This document shows, piece after piece, positions 1 to 11,155 of a stretch of DNA of 64,000 nucleotides. Position numbers and translations under genes: made by a program. Origin of the DNA: Paraspadella gotoi (lineage: Eukaryota > Chaetognatha); NCBI GenBank assembly GCA_051294375.1, contig CM119270.1, positions 16,557,693-16,621,692 on the forward strand. Direction: 5' to 3'. The notes under the pieces are model-generated. The model made no database searches and had not been told where the DNA came from. It was given only the letters and a program-made list of their open reading frames with translations. The first letter of the stretch is position 1; the number at the start of each line of letters is the position of its first letter.

Positions 1-817
1 ACTCGGCGATGATAGTAATGGCATGAAAATGGTTTTATTTTCTAATAATGAGACGAGTAGAATTTACAATATCTTTTAGCCATCGACCGAACAAATTTTC
101 TTTTTGTTTCTTTTTTTTTCTTTTTAAATTTTTCTTTTTTTATTTCGAATCTGGTGACGGAGTAAGCCGAAAATAAAACTTAATCTCTCTCAATGATCTA
201 TGATTTTTCTCGTCGTCAGCTCGTCATAATAGCGATGGGTGTAAAGCGATTATTTTTGAAACATTACAATTTCACCTAGTATTTAGCATAAAATACCCTT
301 TTGAATAATTGTAAATATATGGTAAATATATATACTAAGCATATTTTTTTTTAGGTTANNNNNNNNNNNNNNNNNNNNNNNNNNNNNNNNNNNNNNNNNN
401 NNNNNNNNNNNNNNNNNNNNNNNNNNNNNNNNNNNNNNNNNNNNNNNNNNNNNNNNNNNNNNNNNNNNNNNNNNNNNNNNNNNNNNNNNNNNNNNNNNNN
501 NNNNNNNNNNNNNNNNNNNNNNNNNNNNNNNNNNNNNNNNNNNNNNNNNNNNNNNNNNNNNNNNNNNNNNNNNNNNNNNNNNNNNNNCGAAATTCTTGAG
601 TCATTAAATACAAAGTCGACCATTTTTATTTTTTTGGAACCGAATTTTAAGTCGTATTTAATTGTGAAAAGGGAAGAAGCTTCATTATCTCGGTGCGTCT
701 TTGAAACTAATCAAGCAATTCACGGACAAAATTAATTAAAACTTCTGGTGTCATTTCTAAGCGAATCGAACAAAATCGGAACAAAAAAAAACTAACATAA
801 TCAAGGAACTAAAAAAA
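1..817. other. AT-rich intergenic sequence with one gap
   Basis: This stretch is AT-rich with poly-T runs and an N gap at 359-587. I see no supported gene. The last part, from the in-frame TAA at 758 to the ATG at 818, would be the 5' leader or promoter-proximal region of the following small gene. Confidence 0.6.
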
Positions 818-1477
818 ATGGCTTTTCATCGTCGAGCGGCTTTTGTAAGTAAAATGTTTTTTTTTTAAATTGTTGTCATAATTGTTTATTCTATAAATAA
901 ATTATTAATTGAATGTTTGAAACAATCGATATGGAATGAAGCCAATTAATTTTAATATCTTACAAAACTTAGACTTACCCTCTCACTTACCCTCACTCAC
1001 TTTCTCATCCTCAGAACGAAATGAAACATTCTATGAAAGAGCAAGAGCTTCACGCTCGCGCCGGAAACGCTCTCGCTCACGGAAACCTCGTGAGAGCCGT
1101 CAAGCTCGAGGTGAGTTCCTTGTGAACTGATGTCACGTTAAAATGTTAGATGAAGTAACGTATAAACCGAGTTTGTTTATAATTTTTTTCCCTACTTGTT
1201 GTTTATTTCATTGGTAATCACCGCTAATTTCACTCGTGATAATCGTCACGTGAATTTTCACTATATTTCACAATCACGATTTGTTCACTCGTTCACTTCA
1301 CTTCAGGCGAAGGCGGCGAAGGAGGGATTCAAAGCGGATCGCGCTCACGACCGAGCCGTCGGAGGATTTCATCATCATCATCATCCTCAGCATCATCATC
1401 ACGGGCCTCACTTTCCCCATCACCATCATCGTGACGGGCCTCACTTTCCCCATCACCATCATCATTATCCTGGTTAG
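818..1477 (+). CDS. small three-exon gene for a 97-residue protein with a His-rich tail; unrecognised
   Basis: The model joins 818-844, 1015-1110 and 1307-1477 (stop TAG). Both introns (170 and 196 bp) are phase 0, with GTAAGT and GTGAGT donors and CAG acceptors after pyrimidine tracts. The ATG follows an A-run, and an in-frame TAA at 758 with no ATG between them fixes the start. The product begins MAFHRRAAF. A charged, probably helical middle (about residues 10-60, rich in Ala, Lys, Glu and His) follows, then a tail with runs of four to five His separated by a repeated GPHFPHHHH unit. There is no signal peptide or membrane segment. I do not recognise the family. The His clusters could bind divalent metal, which is inference only. 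An AATAAA lies at 1612-1617. The tail could partly be a translated CAT repeat, so the last exon is less certain than exon 2. Confidence 0.55.
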
Positions 1478-4200
1478 TTACTGTTAAAAGATTCTTTCTA
1501 CTTTTAAGGAGACGAAAATCCAGAAATATCCATTCAAAAATTTGATAAAATAAGAATAATAATAATGAAAAAAAAAAGATATACAGTATTATAAATAATA
1601 TATTAAAATATAATAAAATAAATATAATATTATAAATAATAACCCTCTCCCATTAATAATATAATATTTTCATTTTTAGATTATTAAAAACCAAAATTAA
1701 TAAAAAATAATAATAATAATAATTTTTCTTAAAAAATATAGAATTTGTAATAAATAATTTTATTTTATTATTATAAAATCTAAGACTTAAAATAGTGAAA
1801 CAAGTAATTTTGCAATTTTCATAAATAAAATAAAGAACGAAATAAAATATGAAATAAAAATACTTTATAATGTTACAAATAAAACGAACAAACAAATACA
1901 GAATATGACAANNNNNNNNNNNNNNNNNNNNNNNNNNNNNNNNNNNNNNNNNNNNNNNNNNNNNNNNNNNNNNNNNNNNNNNNNNNNNNNNNNNNNNNNN
2001 NNNNNNNNNNNNNNNNNNNNNNNNNNNNNNNNNNNNNNNNNNNNNNNNNNNNNNNNNNNNNNNNNNNNNNNNNNNNNNNNNNNNNNNNNNNNNNNNNNNN
2101 NNNNNNNNNNNNNNNNNNNNNNNNNNNNNNNNNNNNNNNNNNNNNNNNNNNNNNNNNNNNNNNNNNNNNNNNNNNNNNNNNNNNNNNNNNNNNNNNNNNN
2201 NNNNNNNNNNNNNNNNNNNNNNNNNNNNNNNNNNNNNNNNNNNNNAGAACGAATTCGGCGAACGGATATAGCGAACAAATATGACGAAACGAGTCGAAGG
2301 TTCGCTGTTCATAATTCAAGAGAGGCAAAAGGCATCCAAAATTCGGCATTGTAAATTGACTTGGACACGTCGTTTTTTTTACAAAATTCTGACGATTTTT
2401 TAAAAAATTTACTTGGTCTCTTTGTACGTATATATTTGTATTTTTTAACTTGAATTACACGGATTAACAGATTTAACGAAATAGTTAACGAATACATCAT
2501 GCCTTAGAATTTATTTTTCAACAAAATATGACTGCGAGTCGCAGTCTGCGACGAATTTTTCGAGTTAGAAACTGGGAAATTATCTTTTGTTTTTTTCTTA
2601 ATAGATCTCTGCAGCTTCACTAGACGGCTCTAAGTGTTTCAGATGGCATTGAAAGATTTAATTTATAAACAAATGAACCGCGTTAAGACTTATTTTTTTT
2701 TTGGTTAAATTTGCAGTACTTATAAAAAATGTATAGTTAGCCATAATGTATAAAAAAATGTAAGGATAATGCGTTAAACTGGCGGTCGAAAACCGATAAC
2801 TGATTTTCATCATCTAATGTTGAGAATAATATGGAGAGAATAAGGGAGCTCCGAACCCCTGCGATAAGAATTGTTTAAAGTCTCTTGCTGCCCCGGGCGA
2901 GGGTGGGGGGGGGCGGGTTGTGAAAAAAGTTTTGAAAGAGTAAAAAAGGGGAAAGGGAGAGCGGGGAAAACGCCAGAAGGAAATTGGGCCACTGATGCGT
3001 CACCCAAGAAAATGTTTAAAAGTCAAAAGTCCTCATTAGCAGAGAAAAACTGTGAAATCTGAACTGGAAAGAGAGAGAGAGAGAGAGAGAGACCGGAGGG
3101 TGAGATGGAGACATGAAAGCGATAATTGATCTGCCGAACAAGGAGCAGATTTTAATGAGGCACTTGTCTCGTCTCTCGCTCTTCCGGTCGCGTCCCTTTA
3201 TCTTTTCTTTTAAATAAAGTTTACCTAATTCATTTTGTAGTTCATCAAGTGAAAGGAATTTTTTTTTTGGGGGGGGGGAGTTTGTGAAAAATGCACAAAC
3301 ATTTGGTGAAAAGTCTCTGGTCTCCATTTGTTTGAGGGACTTTTTTTTGGAATATGCCTGAGGAAAGAGAAAGGGTGAAACAGAGAGAGAGAGAGAGAGT
3401 TTTTAAGCGGATAATTGACCTATTTTACGCCTAACATGCGGACCATTTTTTCTCATAGTTGTCTTCTCAATACGAACCTCTGTTATCGCCTATAGCGCAC
3501 CATAATCTAGAATCTACACAAACTTTATATCGTATATATACGTTCCGTTATAATTTAAAACAAACCTAAAAATAACGAATAGATATAATATATAAAAGCG
3601 TTCACGGACAAAAGAAATATTCGAGACGAGGAAGTTAAATACGGTCAACACAGATGGCAAAGACGCACGCGGCGCTCGGGTTGCCATTCTCTGCGAACGG
3701 CAAAACGCCACACGCCGACAAGGGACGTTCCCCGCGGCGACCGAGAGACGAACAGACGTCGCCGATTTAGGTCCAATTAAATCGCAGGACTCTTTCACAT
3801 TCCACTTTCAATTCCACTTTCACCACTCTTCCTCGTTCCCCTCCCTCCGTTCTTTCTCTTCCCCCTTTCTTCCCCTCCTCCGCTTTTTGCGTCAATTCTG
3901 CGCCAACCCCCCCCCTCGCGCCACCGCATTGTGCCTCGTTGTCTCTCGTACGCCGCGCGATGCCAATTATCACTTAAATTCGGAAGAAAAAAAAAAAAGA
4001 AAAAGGACGGAGAAAATGGCCGCTAGAAAAGAAAAAAAAACAGAGTCATAATAAATAAACTTTTTTGGAGGAAAAAAAAAAAAGAGGAACCATTATGGAC
4101 AGCATTTGCCGCGGACTGAGGTCCGGGAAAACTGGGGTTGGAAAGGGTACAGGGGGCGGGAAGTGGAAAATGGGGGTGAATGTAGTTTGGCGGTTGAATA
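1478..4200. other. intergenic spacer, AT-rich with purine tracts
   Basis: 1500-1900 is very AT-rich with AAT/TAA runs, followed by a gap at 1912-2245. A short near-palindrome built on GACTGCGAGTCGCAGTC lies near 2530. A (GA)n array lies at 3068-3092. A poly-G run interrupts 3271-3280. 3640-3780 is GC-richer and CpG-containing, and 3800-3960 is pyrimidine-rich. No spliced gene could be supported. Confidence 0.5.
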
Positions 4201-4629
4201 AAAGTGATGTCAATCGTCAGGAATCGCTTCCCCCGGGAGGGCGCGTGCTGGGGGCGGCCCTGCGGCGGTGGCTTCCGCGGGGCGGCCCCGAGGGGCAGGC
4301 AAATCCTTACCGCCTAGGGCGGCCCCCTGTAAGCCTCTTTTTTTGAGCCCCAAGGGGCCACTCCAGGGGGGATCCCCCCTGCGGGCTAGAAAAACCTTTC
4401 CCCCGGGCTACCCCCAGGGGGATGGATTCCTGCCCCTGGAACGGTCTCTCTCCCTCTATCTCTCTTTCCTTTCTACTCTCTCTTTTCTCTCTCCCCTCTC
4501 TTTCTTTTCTTAACTATTTCTATTTTCATCTTTTCATGTATAATAAAATATAAAAAATAAAAATAAATTATTTTTCACGTTCAATTAATCAATCAATGAA
4601 CCAATTAGCTGCCCACCAATACCAACTTG

Positions 4630-5160
4630 CATATTTTGGTCACCTTGCATAATTTAGTCAAATGACATTAATTTGGTCAACTGACAAAATTTGCGTCAAC
4701 TGATATAATTTAATCACTTTTAAAATTTGGTAAACTTTTATAATTTGGTTAACTTTCATTAATTTGGTAATTTTTTTTATAATTTAGTTAACTTGCTTAA
4801 TTTGTAAACCTTCTAATTTGCTAAACTTTTATATTTGGTAAACTTTAATTAATTTGGGTAACTTTTTTATGATTTGGTAAACTTTCATATTTGATAAACT
4901 TTCATAGGTTTAATTCAATTTCATTATTCAATCAACTCGCCATAATTTGGTTCAACTTGCATAATATGGTCAATTTGGCCTAGATTTTGGTTCAAACTTG
5001 GTCATAAATTGGTCAACTGTATAAATTGGTTAATTTGCTTAATTAGTCACAGTCATAATTTGGTCAAACTTGCATTAATTTGGTCAACCTAGATAATTTG
5101 GAAACTTGGATAATTTGGTTTAAATTAATTAATTTGGTCAACAATCAACTTAACAATTAG
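4630..5160. repeat. internal degenerate tandem repeat of family A
   Basis: Dozens of imperfect copies of a TTTGGTCAAC-like unit are separated by variable A/T spacers (forms include AATTTGGTAAAC and ATAATTTGGTCAAC). The equivalent region in the other family A copy is 48560-49200 on the opposite strand, so the tandem array was part of the element before both copies inserted. Confidence 0.75.
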
Positions 5161-5326
5161 CTAATTATAATTTCATTCAATAGAAATTAAAAAAAGATGA
5201 GAAAAAGAGTGCAAAAAAATTTTTTTAATAATGTTCAAGTAAAAGTAAACTTTTGTTTCCATTAAAACTTCCGACTTTCACTTGCATACTTTTCTTCCAC
5301 ACACAAAATTTTTTCTTAATTCATTT

Positions 5327-5652
5327 ATGAATTGGTACAACCAATTATAAAAATTATCCATTCATTTAATTAAATAAAGCTTATCTTTGACCCCTGACTT
5401 TGGACAGGCTTTGGTCGCGTTTAAGGCCTCCATCAACTCTTTACAAAGATAATTGACATTAGCAGGTCCCTGCAAGCCTTCAAACAGACTCTCTCACAAG
5501 TCCGTTTATTCACTCCAGAGTACCTGGCTTCCCTATCAATTGAAGTGGAAAATATTTTCAAAAGAATGTTTCAATTGTATGAAAAAGACCACTCCCTTAA
5601 GTATTAGATCGGGAAATACTTATTGTACTCCGCACTAGCATCAAAATACAAG
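5327..5652 (+). repeat. family B interspersed repeat, nested in family A copy 1
   Basis: This unit of about 320 bp begins ATGAATTGGTACAACC and ends near CACTAGCATCAAAATACAAG. Related copies are at 10090-10301 (inverted), 52431-52730 and 55261-55550. It is absent from the family A copy at 46809-49867, so it inserted later. It has no terminal inverted repeat and no poly-A tail, and I see no clear polymerase III boxes, so the class is unknown. Confidence 0.75.
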
Positions 5653-5667
5653 GAGGCTAAATTTTAT

Positions 5668-5755
5668 TGAAATTGGTACAACCAATATAAAATTATCCAT
5701 TCATTTAATAAATAAGCTATCTTGCCCCTACTTTTTGGACAGGCTTTGGTGGTTT
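5668..5755 (+). repeat. partial second copy of family B
   Basis: The first 85-90 bp of the family B unit recur just after the full copy, from TGAAATTGGTACAACC to the GACAGGCTTTGGTGG motif, then give way to family A sequence. This could be a head-to-head truncated insertion or a local duplication. Confidence 0.7.
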
Positions 5756-7737
5756 ATGAAATTTTAAATAATTAGGAATAAGGAGTAGGGATGGTTTTAA
5801 TTTTTTAATTAAACTTATAAAAAATTAATTAAATAAAAAATATTAATTGATAATTAATTATATCAGTTTTTAAGTTCTGCTCCCATATTAGCATAAACTC
5901 CAATTTATTCGTGATTAAATAAATGGATTGATAAAAATTTTATGTGTGGGTAGAAAAGTATCAAGCTTGTGGGGAAAATTTGGGAGCTAGATATAAAGTT
6001 TTTGCTCACTCTCTCTCTCAAATCGTCAGCCTCTACTTAACAACGTGAGTTCATTCTTAAGCAATCTTACAAACTTATGATTATTAATTACCAAATCTTA
6101 TATTAAAAAAAATGTTGATTGTTACGATGTTAGAACTCATTTAATGTTGCATGAATAGTTTTTATCTGTTTTTTTGGGGGGACTCCATAACTGCATTTAA
6201 GGGAGGTCTGTCAGTGTCAACTGCTATTATTTGTTTGGTGATTTATTTAATTTCTTTTTAAAAATCAAAATTATGAATATTTTTCTTAAAAAATTATGTC
6301 TCTCTCTATCATGTCAGTCTCATCAAGTATATCATCCAAACAAAAAAGAAAGAAAAAAAAAGAAAAAAAAAAAGAAAAAAGATAAAAAAATAAAACAATG
6401 ACTGATTAGCTTTTTACCATAAATTTTCCTTGTGCTACCTCCTTACATTGTTTGTTAAAACTTGTTTCTATATCTTTTAACTTGAAATAAAATAATTGCG
6501 CGTATAAAAAATACAAATATTTATAATTTTTAGATAAAATAATGGAATAAATTGAGTTAACAATAATTTGAAAAATGTATTTATTTAATTCAGTTACATA
6601 AAACAAGTCTTGAAGAGAGAGAAAAAAAGAGAGAGAGAAAAAAAGAAAGAGAATGAGAAAAAGAAGAGAGAAAAAAAAGAGAGAGAGAAAAACAAAAGAG
6701 AAAGAGAAGAGAGAGTAACAGACAGGAAAAAATATTTTCAGATATGATAAATAATCAAAAAGTATATTTTCTCATCTAAACTTTGCTCTCTCTTTAAACT
6801 CGCCCCTGGGGGAGCATTTTTTGCTCCCCAAGGGGTTACCCCCAGGGGCAGACTTTTTTTGCCCATGCGGGGCTAAGCATTTAGGGGCGCCCTAAGTAGA
6901 CCCAAATGTTGCGCGCCCCATGGGGGAACCCCCCTGGGCGGCCCCCCTGAGGCAATCAGAGGGGCGCCCCTCAATGACCATTTTGCTGCTCCCCCTGAAC
7001 AGTCTGCCCCCTGGGGCCGCCCTAGAGCCGCCCCGTGGGGCGGAGGATTTTTGGGAGATGACATATCTTCAAAGTTGAAATGAAATGAAGTGAGTGAATG
7101 AGTACAAACCGGTGTCGGGGTTGGGGTGGGGTTGGAAATCAGATTGTAATGATGTTTTTTTTAATAGTGGAAAGTTCTAAATCTTTTAAATCTCGAGTCA
7201 TGCGTTATTTTTTTTTAAATAATATTCAAATAATGAATTTCCTATGCCATTTCGGAAATAATTAATTGGTAAGGATCATCCGCTCAAAGCCGTGAAAGCT
7301 CAAGTGATTCTGTGGAACGATCGAAAATCGACAAAATTTGATCCTTGAGGAACAAAAACAATTTGACAACGTGGCGAAGAAAAGCGTGACGAGCGTTACA
7401 GAGTTTGACAAGCGTGACGTTATAGTGAAGAGAAAGGGACCGAATAATTTCTTAAAAAGCAATTTGAAATAAATACGTTCGCCGAAGAATTAGATTAGGT
7501 TAAGTTAATATTGATCTTGTTAATATTGGTAATTTGGTAGAACATAAAAAAAAATTCAGTATTTTTGTAGTCATAATGTAAAACTGCCGATAAATTTTAT
7601 CTGTAAATTGATTTATTAAATCGGCGGACATAAGCTAAGCAAGGAATTTAAGAAAATAAATAAAAATGGTGGGCTTTTTTTAAAATAAACGCTACACCGA
7701 AAAATAGAAGGAAGCTTTTACCACCAATTACCAGCCA

Positions 7738-7739
<2 letters not shown>

Positions 7740-7772
<33 letters not shown>

Positions 7773-7774
7773 CA

Positions 7775-7805
<31 letters not shown>

Positions 7806-7930
7806 GCTCTCTCTTTCTTTTTTTTTCGTCTATCAGCTATCCTAATGGAATAACGATAGCTCGAAGGCCTGTTCTAGATTTCTCTCGCTTTAAACTGATA
7901 ATAACAAACGTTAAAACGCTCTATCTTTCT

Positions 7931-7983
<53 letters not shown>

Positions 7984-8003
7984 TCTCTCTCCTCTCTCTC
8001 TTT
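7740..8003. repeat. pair of long CT microsatellites
   Basis: Two CT arrays, 7740-7817 and 7933-8003, are separated by about 115 bp of non-repetitive sequence. Small interruptions (CTCATCTACT, CGCTCT) break the perfect dinucleotide runs. Confidence 0.95.
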
Positions 8004-8516
8004 TCTTTCTCCGCGAGCGAGAGAGATAGAGATAGCGTCGAAAGCGACTAGCGTTGGGCAATAATCAATCCGCCTAAATATTTATTCAGGATCGAATAAA
8101 AAAAAGCCCAACCGAAAATCCGCCATGAGTCCATTTCTTCTGAGAAGAAAAGAATTTTTGAGAAAAAAACGTAAAATTATTTTTTTTTAAAATAATTTTT
8201 TTGGAGAAAAGGGTGAAAGCATTTGTAGTGCAGATAATTTCACAAAGAAAGCGATGGCCTAATGATTTTTACAGTTTCCAAATCTGCTTTAAAAAAAAAA
8301 GACACGACTGATTTGTTTAATTGCATTCCATACATTGAATATTCTATCGGCACCAGATTTTATATCAGGCACATTTATATCTACGTTCAATCGCCTACAA
8401 CGTAATCCTCACGCGCTACCCTGTAATACAATATCTTCGCACTCATTGGGAACATACTTTAAAGTTCTGCGGAGGATTAAATACATAATCTCGTGTTGTT
8501 CTTATCATCGGATACG

Positions 8517-8566
<50 letters not shown>

Positions 8567-9466
8567 GCGGTAGATATCCAGATATGTTTATTCAAATCTT
8601 CACCGTTGATCAACTCCTCGTTTTGATGCGCATATTATCCAAACATTTTTTATCATTTTTTATCATTTTATCATCCACCTTTTTCCACATCGACACAAGA
8701 TAGCGCGGAATTCGATTTTCGTGTTTTTTTATTTTTTTTTGGTCAGACGGTGGGAGAAAAACAATAAGACTATGTGAAAAAAATTATTACAAATAAATAC
8801 TTTATCCCGGAGAAAAAAACCTTTTCATTTAGCATCTAAGGGTTGACTGTAAAACAATTTTAAGTACGGCGTACTTTAGACATTTTCCCTAACCATCGTC
8901 TGAAAATAGTTTGGCCATTTTTTTTAAAATCCATTTTCACCTCCATTTTTTTATTCCTGTTTTTCTTTCTGGGGTCAGAATGAGATTCGAGGGACGGAAA
9001 TTCGATGCCCATCCATTGGGCGTCGACTTGTATTTCTAAATAAATTCCAGGATTTTGAGAAATTAAAAAGAAAAACGAATTTATTGAGACCAGAAAAGAA
9101 AAAGAAGGAAAAAAATGCGAGGAGGTAAAATGAGAAGCATTGAGCTTATAAAAGACTCTCCAGTTTATATTGCGTTTAAGACATTTCTGTCGATGTATTT
9201 GCTCAAATACGTTTAGCTGTTGTTACCGTTACACTAATAAATCGAGGTTGGAATTAACCGATGCATTTGTAATCAAGTTGATTTAAATTATTTTCATTTT
9301 AAGTTACATTTTTGTTTAAATTTTGATTTAAATAATAAGTTTTGTCTCGAACGCATTGTTGATTAATCACCGGTCCTTATATCTTTCACGCTTGCAAGTC
9401 CTTTGCCATCAACGGGGCGCCACTCCACAACTATCCACCTCCCGCCTAAAAATCAAAACAAAAGGA

Positions 9467-9468
<2 letters not shown>

Positions 9469-9530
<62 letters not shown>

Positions 9531-9646
9531 TCTTTATCACTCCCTCTCACTTCTTTCTCCCTTTCTATCACTCCACTCTAGACTAAAACTTCCTGCCTAT
9601 AAGGAAAGACTTCCAACCAATACTTCCTTCCATTTACCTACCCCCT

Positions 9647-9722
<76 letters not shown>
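9469..9722. repeat. paired CT microsatellites
   Basis: CT arrays lie at 9469-9532 and 9650-9722, split by about 115 bp, with a CTT/CTC-rich tract following at 9801-9852. Confidence 0.95.
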
Positions 9723-9723
<1 letters not shown>

Positions 9724-10089
9724 TTCCCCAAGAAGATTTCCTTTCTCCAATTCCAGTAGCGCCTCCCCTTCGCCGCATGAGGTATCGAAATCCTTAATCC
9801 CTTCTCTTCTTCTTCCTCTTCTTCCTCCTCCTCTTCCTCCTCCTCCTCCCCTCCCCGCATGTGGCATTGAAAATGCAAAACCCGTCGATAATATTTATAA
9901 ACCAGCGGGAACCTTCATACCTTCTCTCGTTGGTGGGTTTAAATTCCGGCGAATCATTTTTCAAAAGCTGATTCGGTTTTACTTTAAAATTGAAATTCTT
10001 TAAAAAAGGGCAAGGAACGAAATCGAAATTGTTAAACTATTACCGAAAAAAACTTTTTACTCTACTCCATATCCTATTATATCTAGCTA

Positions 10090-10301
10090 TTAAATCGTAT
10101 ACCACTTCATGGATAGGGAAGCCAGGTGCTCTGGGAGTGAATAAACGAGACTGTGAGAGAGTCTTGGTTGAAAGCTTGCAGGGACCTGCTATGTCATTTT
10201 CTCGTAAGAGTGATGGTGGCCTGAAACCACCCAAGCCTGTCCAAGATAACTTAGCCTTACTTATTAAATGAATTGATAATTTGGTTGAACCAATTTCATA
10301 A
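10090..10301 (-). repeat. family B interspersed repeat, inverted copy
   Basis: The reverse complement matches family B from TGAAATTGGTTCAACC through the GGACAGGCTTGGGTGG and TCCCTGCAAGCTTTCAA motifs to the AAGTGGTAT motif. The distal 80 bp of the unit is not recognisable here. On the plus strand an open frame across it shares many residues with the frame across the 52431-52730 copy (see findings). Confidence 0.75.
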
Positions 10302-10669
10302 AACAATTTCGAAAAACATAAATAATTCATTTTTCTTTTACGGTTTTCTACGAAGGTAACAAAAAAAATACCACAAGCTTATCTCAAGGTACANNNNNNN
10401 NNNNNNNNNNNNNNTAAGTTACGCGGAAGTAGGATTTTTTTTTGCTAAAAGGTTGGATGATTTTGATTAAAAATATCATCTTGATTTTTTCGTTAAAAAT
10501 GGCTGAAAAAAAATAATATGGAAGAAGATTGTATTTAATTACGCGGACGTGTTACGTATTACATAAAATTCGATTGCAAGTAACTCATTCTTTCATGTTT
10601 ACAACTAGAATCAACGATTCCCTGTTTCATTTTCCCCTCAACAAAAAAAAAATAAAACCCAATTTTCCC

Positions 10670-10964
10670 CACGAAACCAAAGAGGGCGCGAGCGTTCGCG
10701 AAGTTCGTGCGTCGCGTGCGTCAACGTCACGACACGTGCGACCCTTAACGGACACGCGTCGTTCCGCTTTCGTGCGGACGAGTTGGAAATTAGTGCTTAC
10801 AAGTGCAGAACAGAGGAAGTTGCACGTGCAACGAGGAAAATATGCACGTGCAAAATTTGGTCGATCGCGCGCGGATCTTTCATTGTTTATTTTTTGCGAG
10901 CGGGTTTTTTTTGTTTTGTTATTTGGCCGAATGCTCGTGCGAAGTGGGAGAGAACTCAACTTTG

Positions 10965-10965
<1 letters not shown>
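10670..10965. promoter_or_regulatory. CpG-rich promoter-like patch with E-boxes
   Basis: A locally CpG-rich segment sits in AT-rich surroundings. CACGTG E-boxes are at 10733-10738, 10823-10828 and 10845-10850. The last two sit in identical palindromes TGCACGTGCA (10821-10830 and 10843-10852) exactly 22 bp apart. No downstream coding exon could be confirmed, so the promoter call is inference from composition and motifs. Confidence 0.3.

Positions 10966-10967
<2 letters not shown>

Positions 10968-11040
<73 letters not shown>
10968..11040. repeat. long GA microsatellite
   Basis: A near-perfect (GA)n array of about 73 bp follows directly after the CpG-rich patch. Confidence 0.95.
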
Positions 11041-11045
<5 letters not shown>

Positions 11046-11120
11046 TAAATTTCTATTATTCATTTGTCCCAAGAAATGTCGAGGTTGTCATCGTCATCTC
11101 TGACGCATCATTTTTTATTT

Positions 11121-11155
11121 TCGTCGTCGTCGTCGTCGTCTTCGTCGTCGTCGTC
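11121..11155. repeat. (GTC)n trinucleotide array
   Basis: TCG/GTC repeat with one TTC interruption. It is one of about 20 such arrays in the window. Confidence 0.95.

Larger units (their letters stand above)
4201..7073 (-). mobile_element. family A non-autonomous DNA transposon, copy 1 (2.9 kb)
   Basis: The element is flanked by an imperfect 8-bp target-site duplication, GTTGAATA at 4193-4200 and GTTGAAAT at 7074-7081. Its ends share a short ATGTCA-containing inverted core. From each end inward it has a GC-rich block full of GGGGCGGCCCC-type palindromes (4225-4440 and 6800-7050), a purine/pyrimidine tract (4441-4515 and 6610-6720), and an AT-rich interior with degenerate repeats of TAATTTGGTCAAC (4630-5160). 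The same layout and sequence occur inverted at 46809-49867, so this copy is called minus relative to that one. No transposase frame is visible, so it would need a partner in trans. The 8-bp duplication fits hAT-like elements but also others. A family B repeat is nested at 5327-5755. Confidence 0.8.
7082..10089. other. intergenic region dominated by CT arrays
   Basis: No gene is supported. CT/TC dinucleotide arrays lie at 7740-7817, 7933-8003, 8520-8558, 9469-9532 and 9650-9722, and a TTC/CTC tract at 9801-9852. Apparent proteins here are translations of these arrays (Ser-Leu or Arg-Glu repeats). Between them the sequence is AT-rich and unremarkable. Confidence 0.6.

Noticed and set aside
1196-1306. 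Extension of the His-rich exon upstream to the ATG at 1196
   Set aside because: This part is intron-like and ends in a pyrimidine tract plus CAG. The spliced model joining 1015-1110 is in phase and explains it better.
7740-9722. CRISPR-like or regularly spaced repeats
   Set aside because: These are plain CT microsatellites without a repeat-spacer structure, and the DNA is eukaryotic.
10529-10969. 146-codon plus frame and a 110-codon minus frame
   Set aside because: Both strands are open through a CpG-rich patch with Arg/Ser bias. There is no splice partner or known domain, so promoter-like composition is the better reading.
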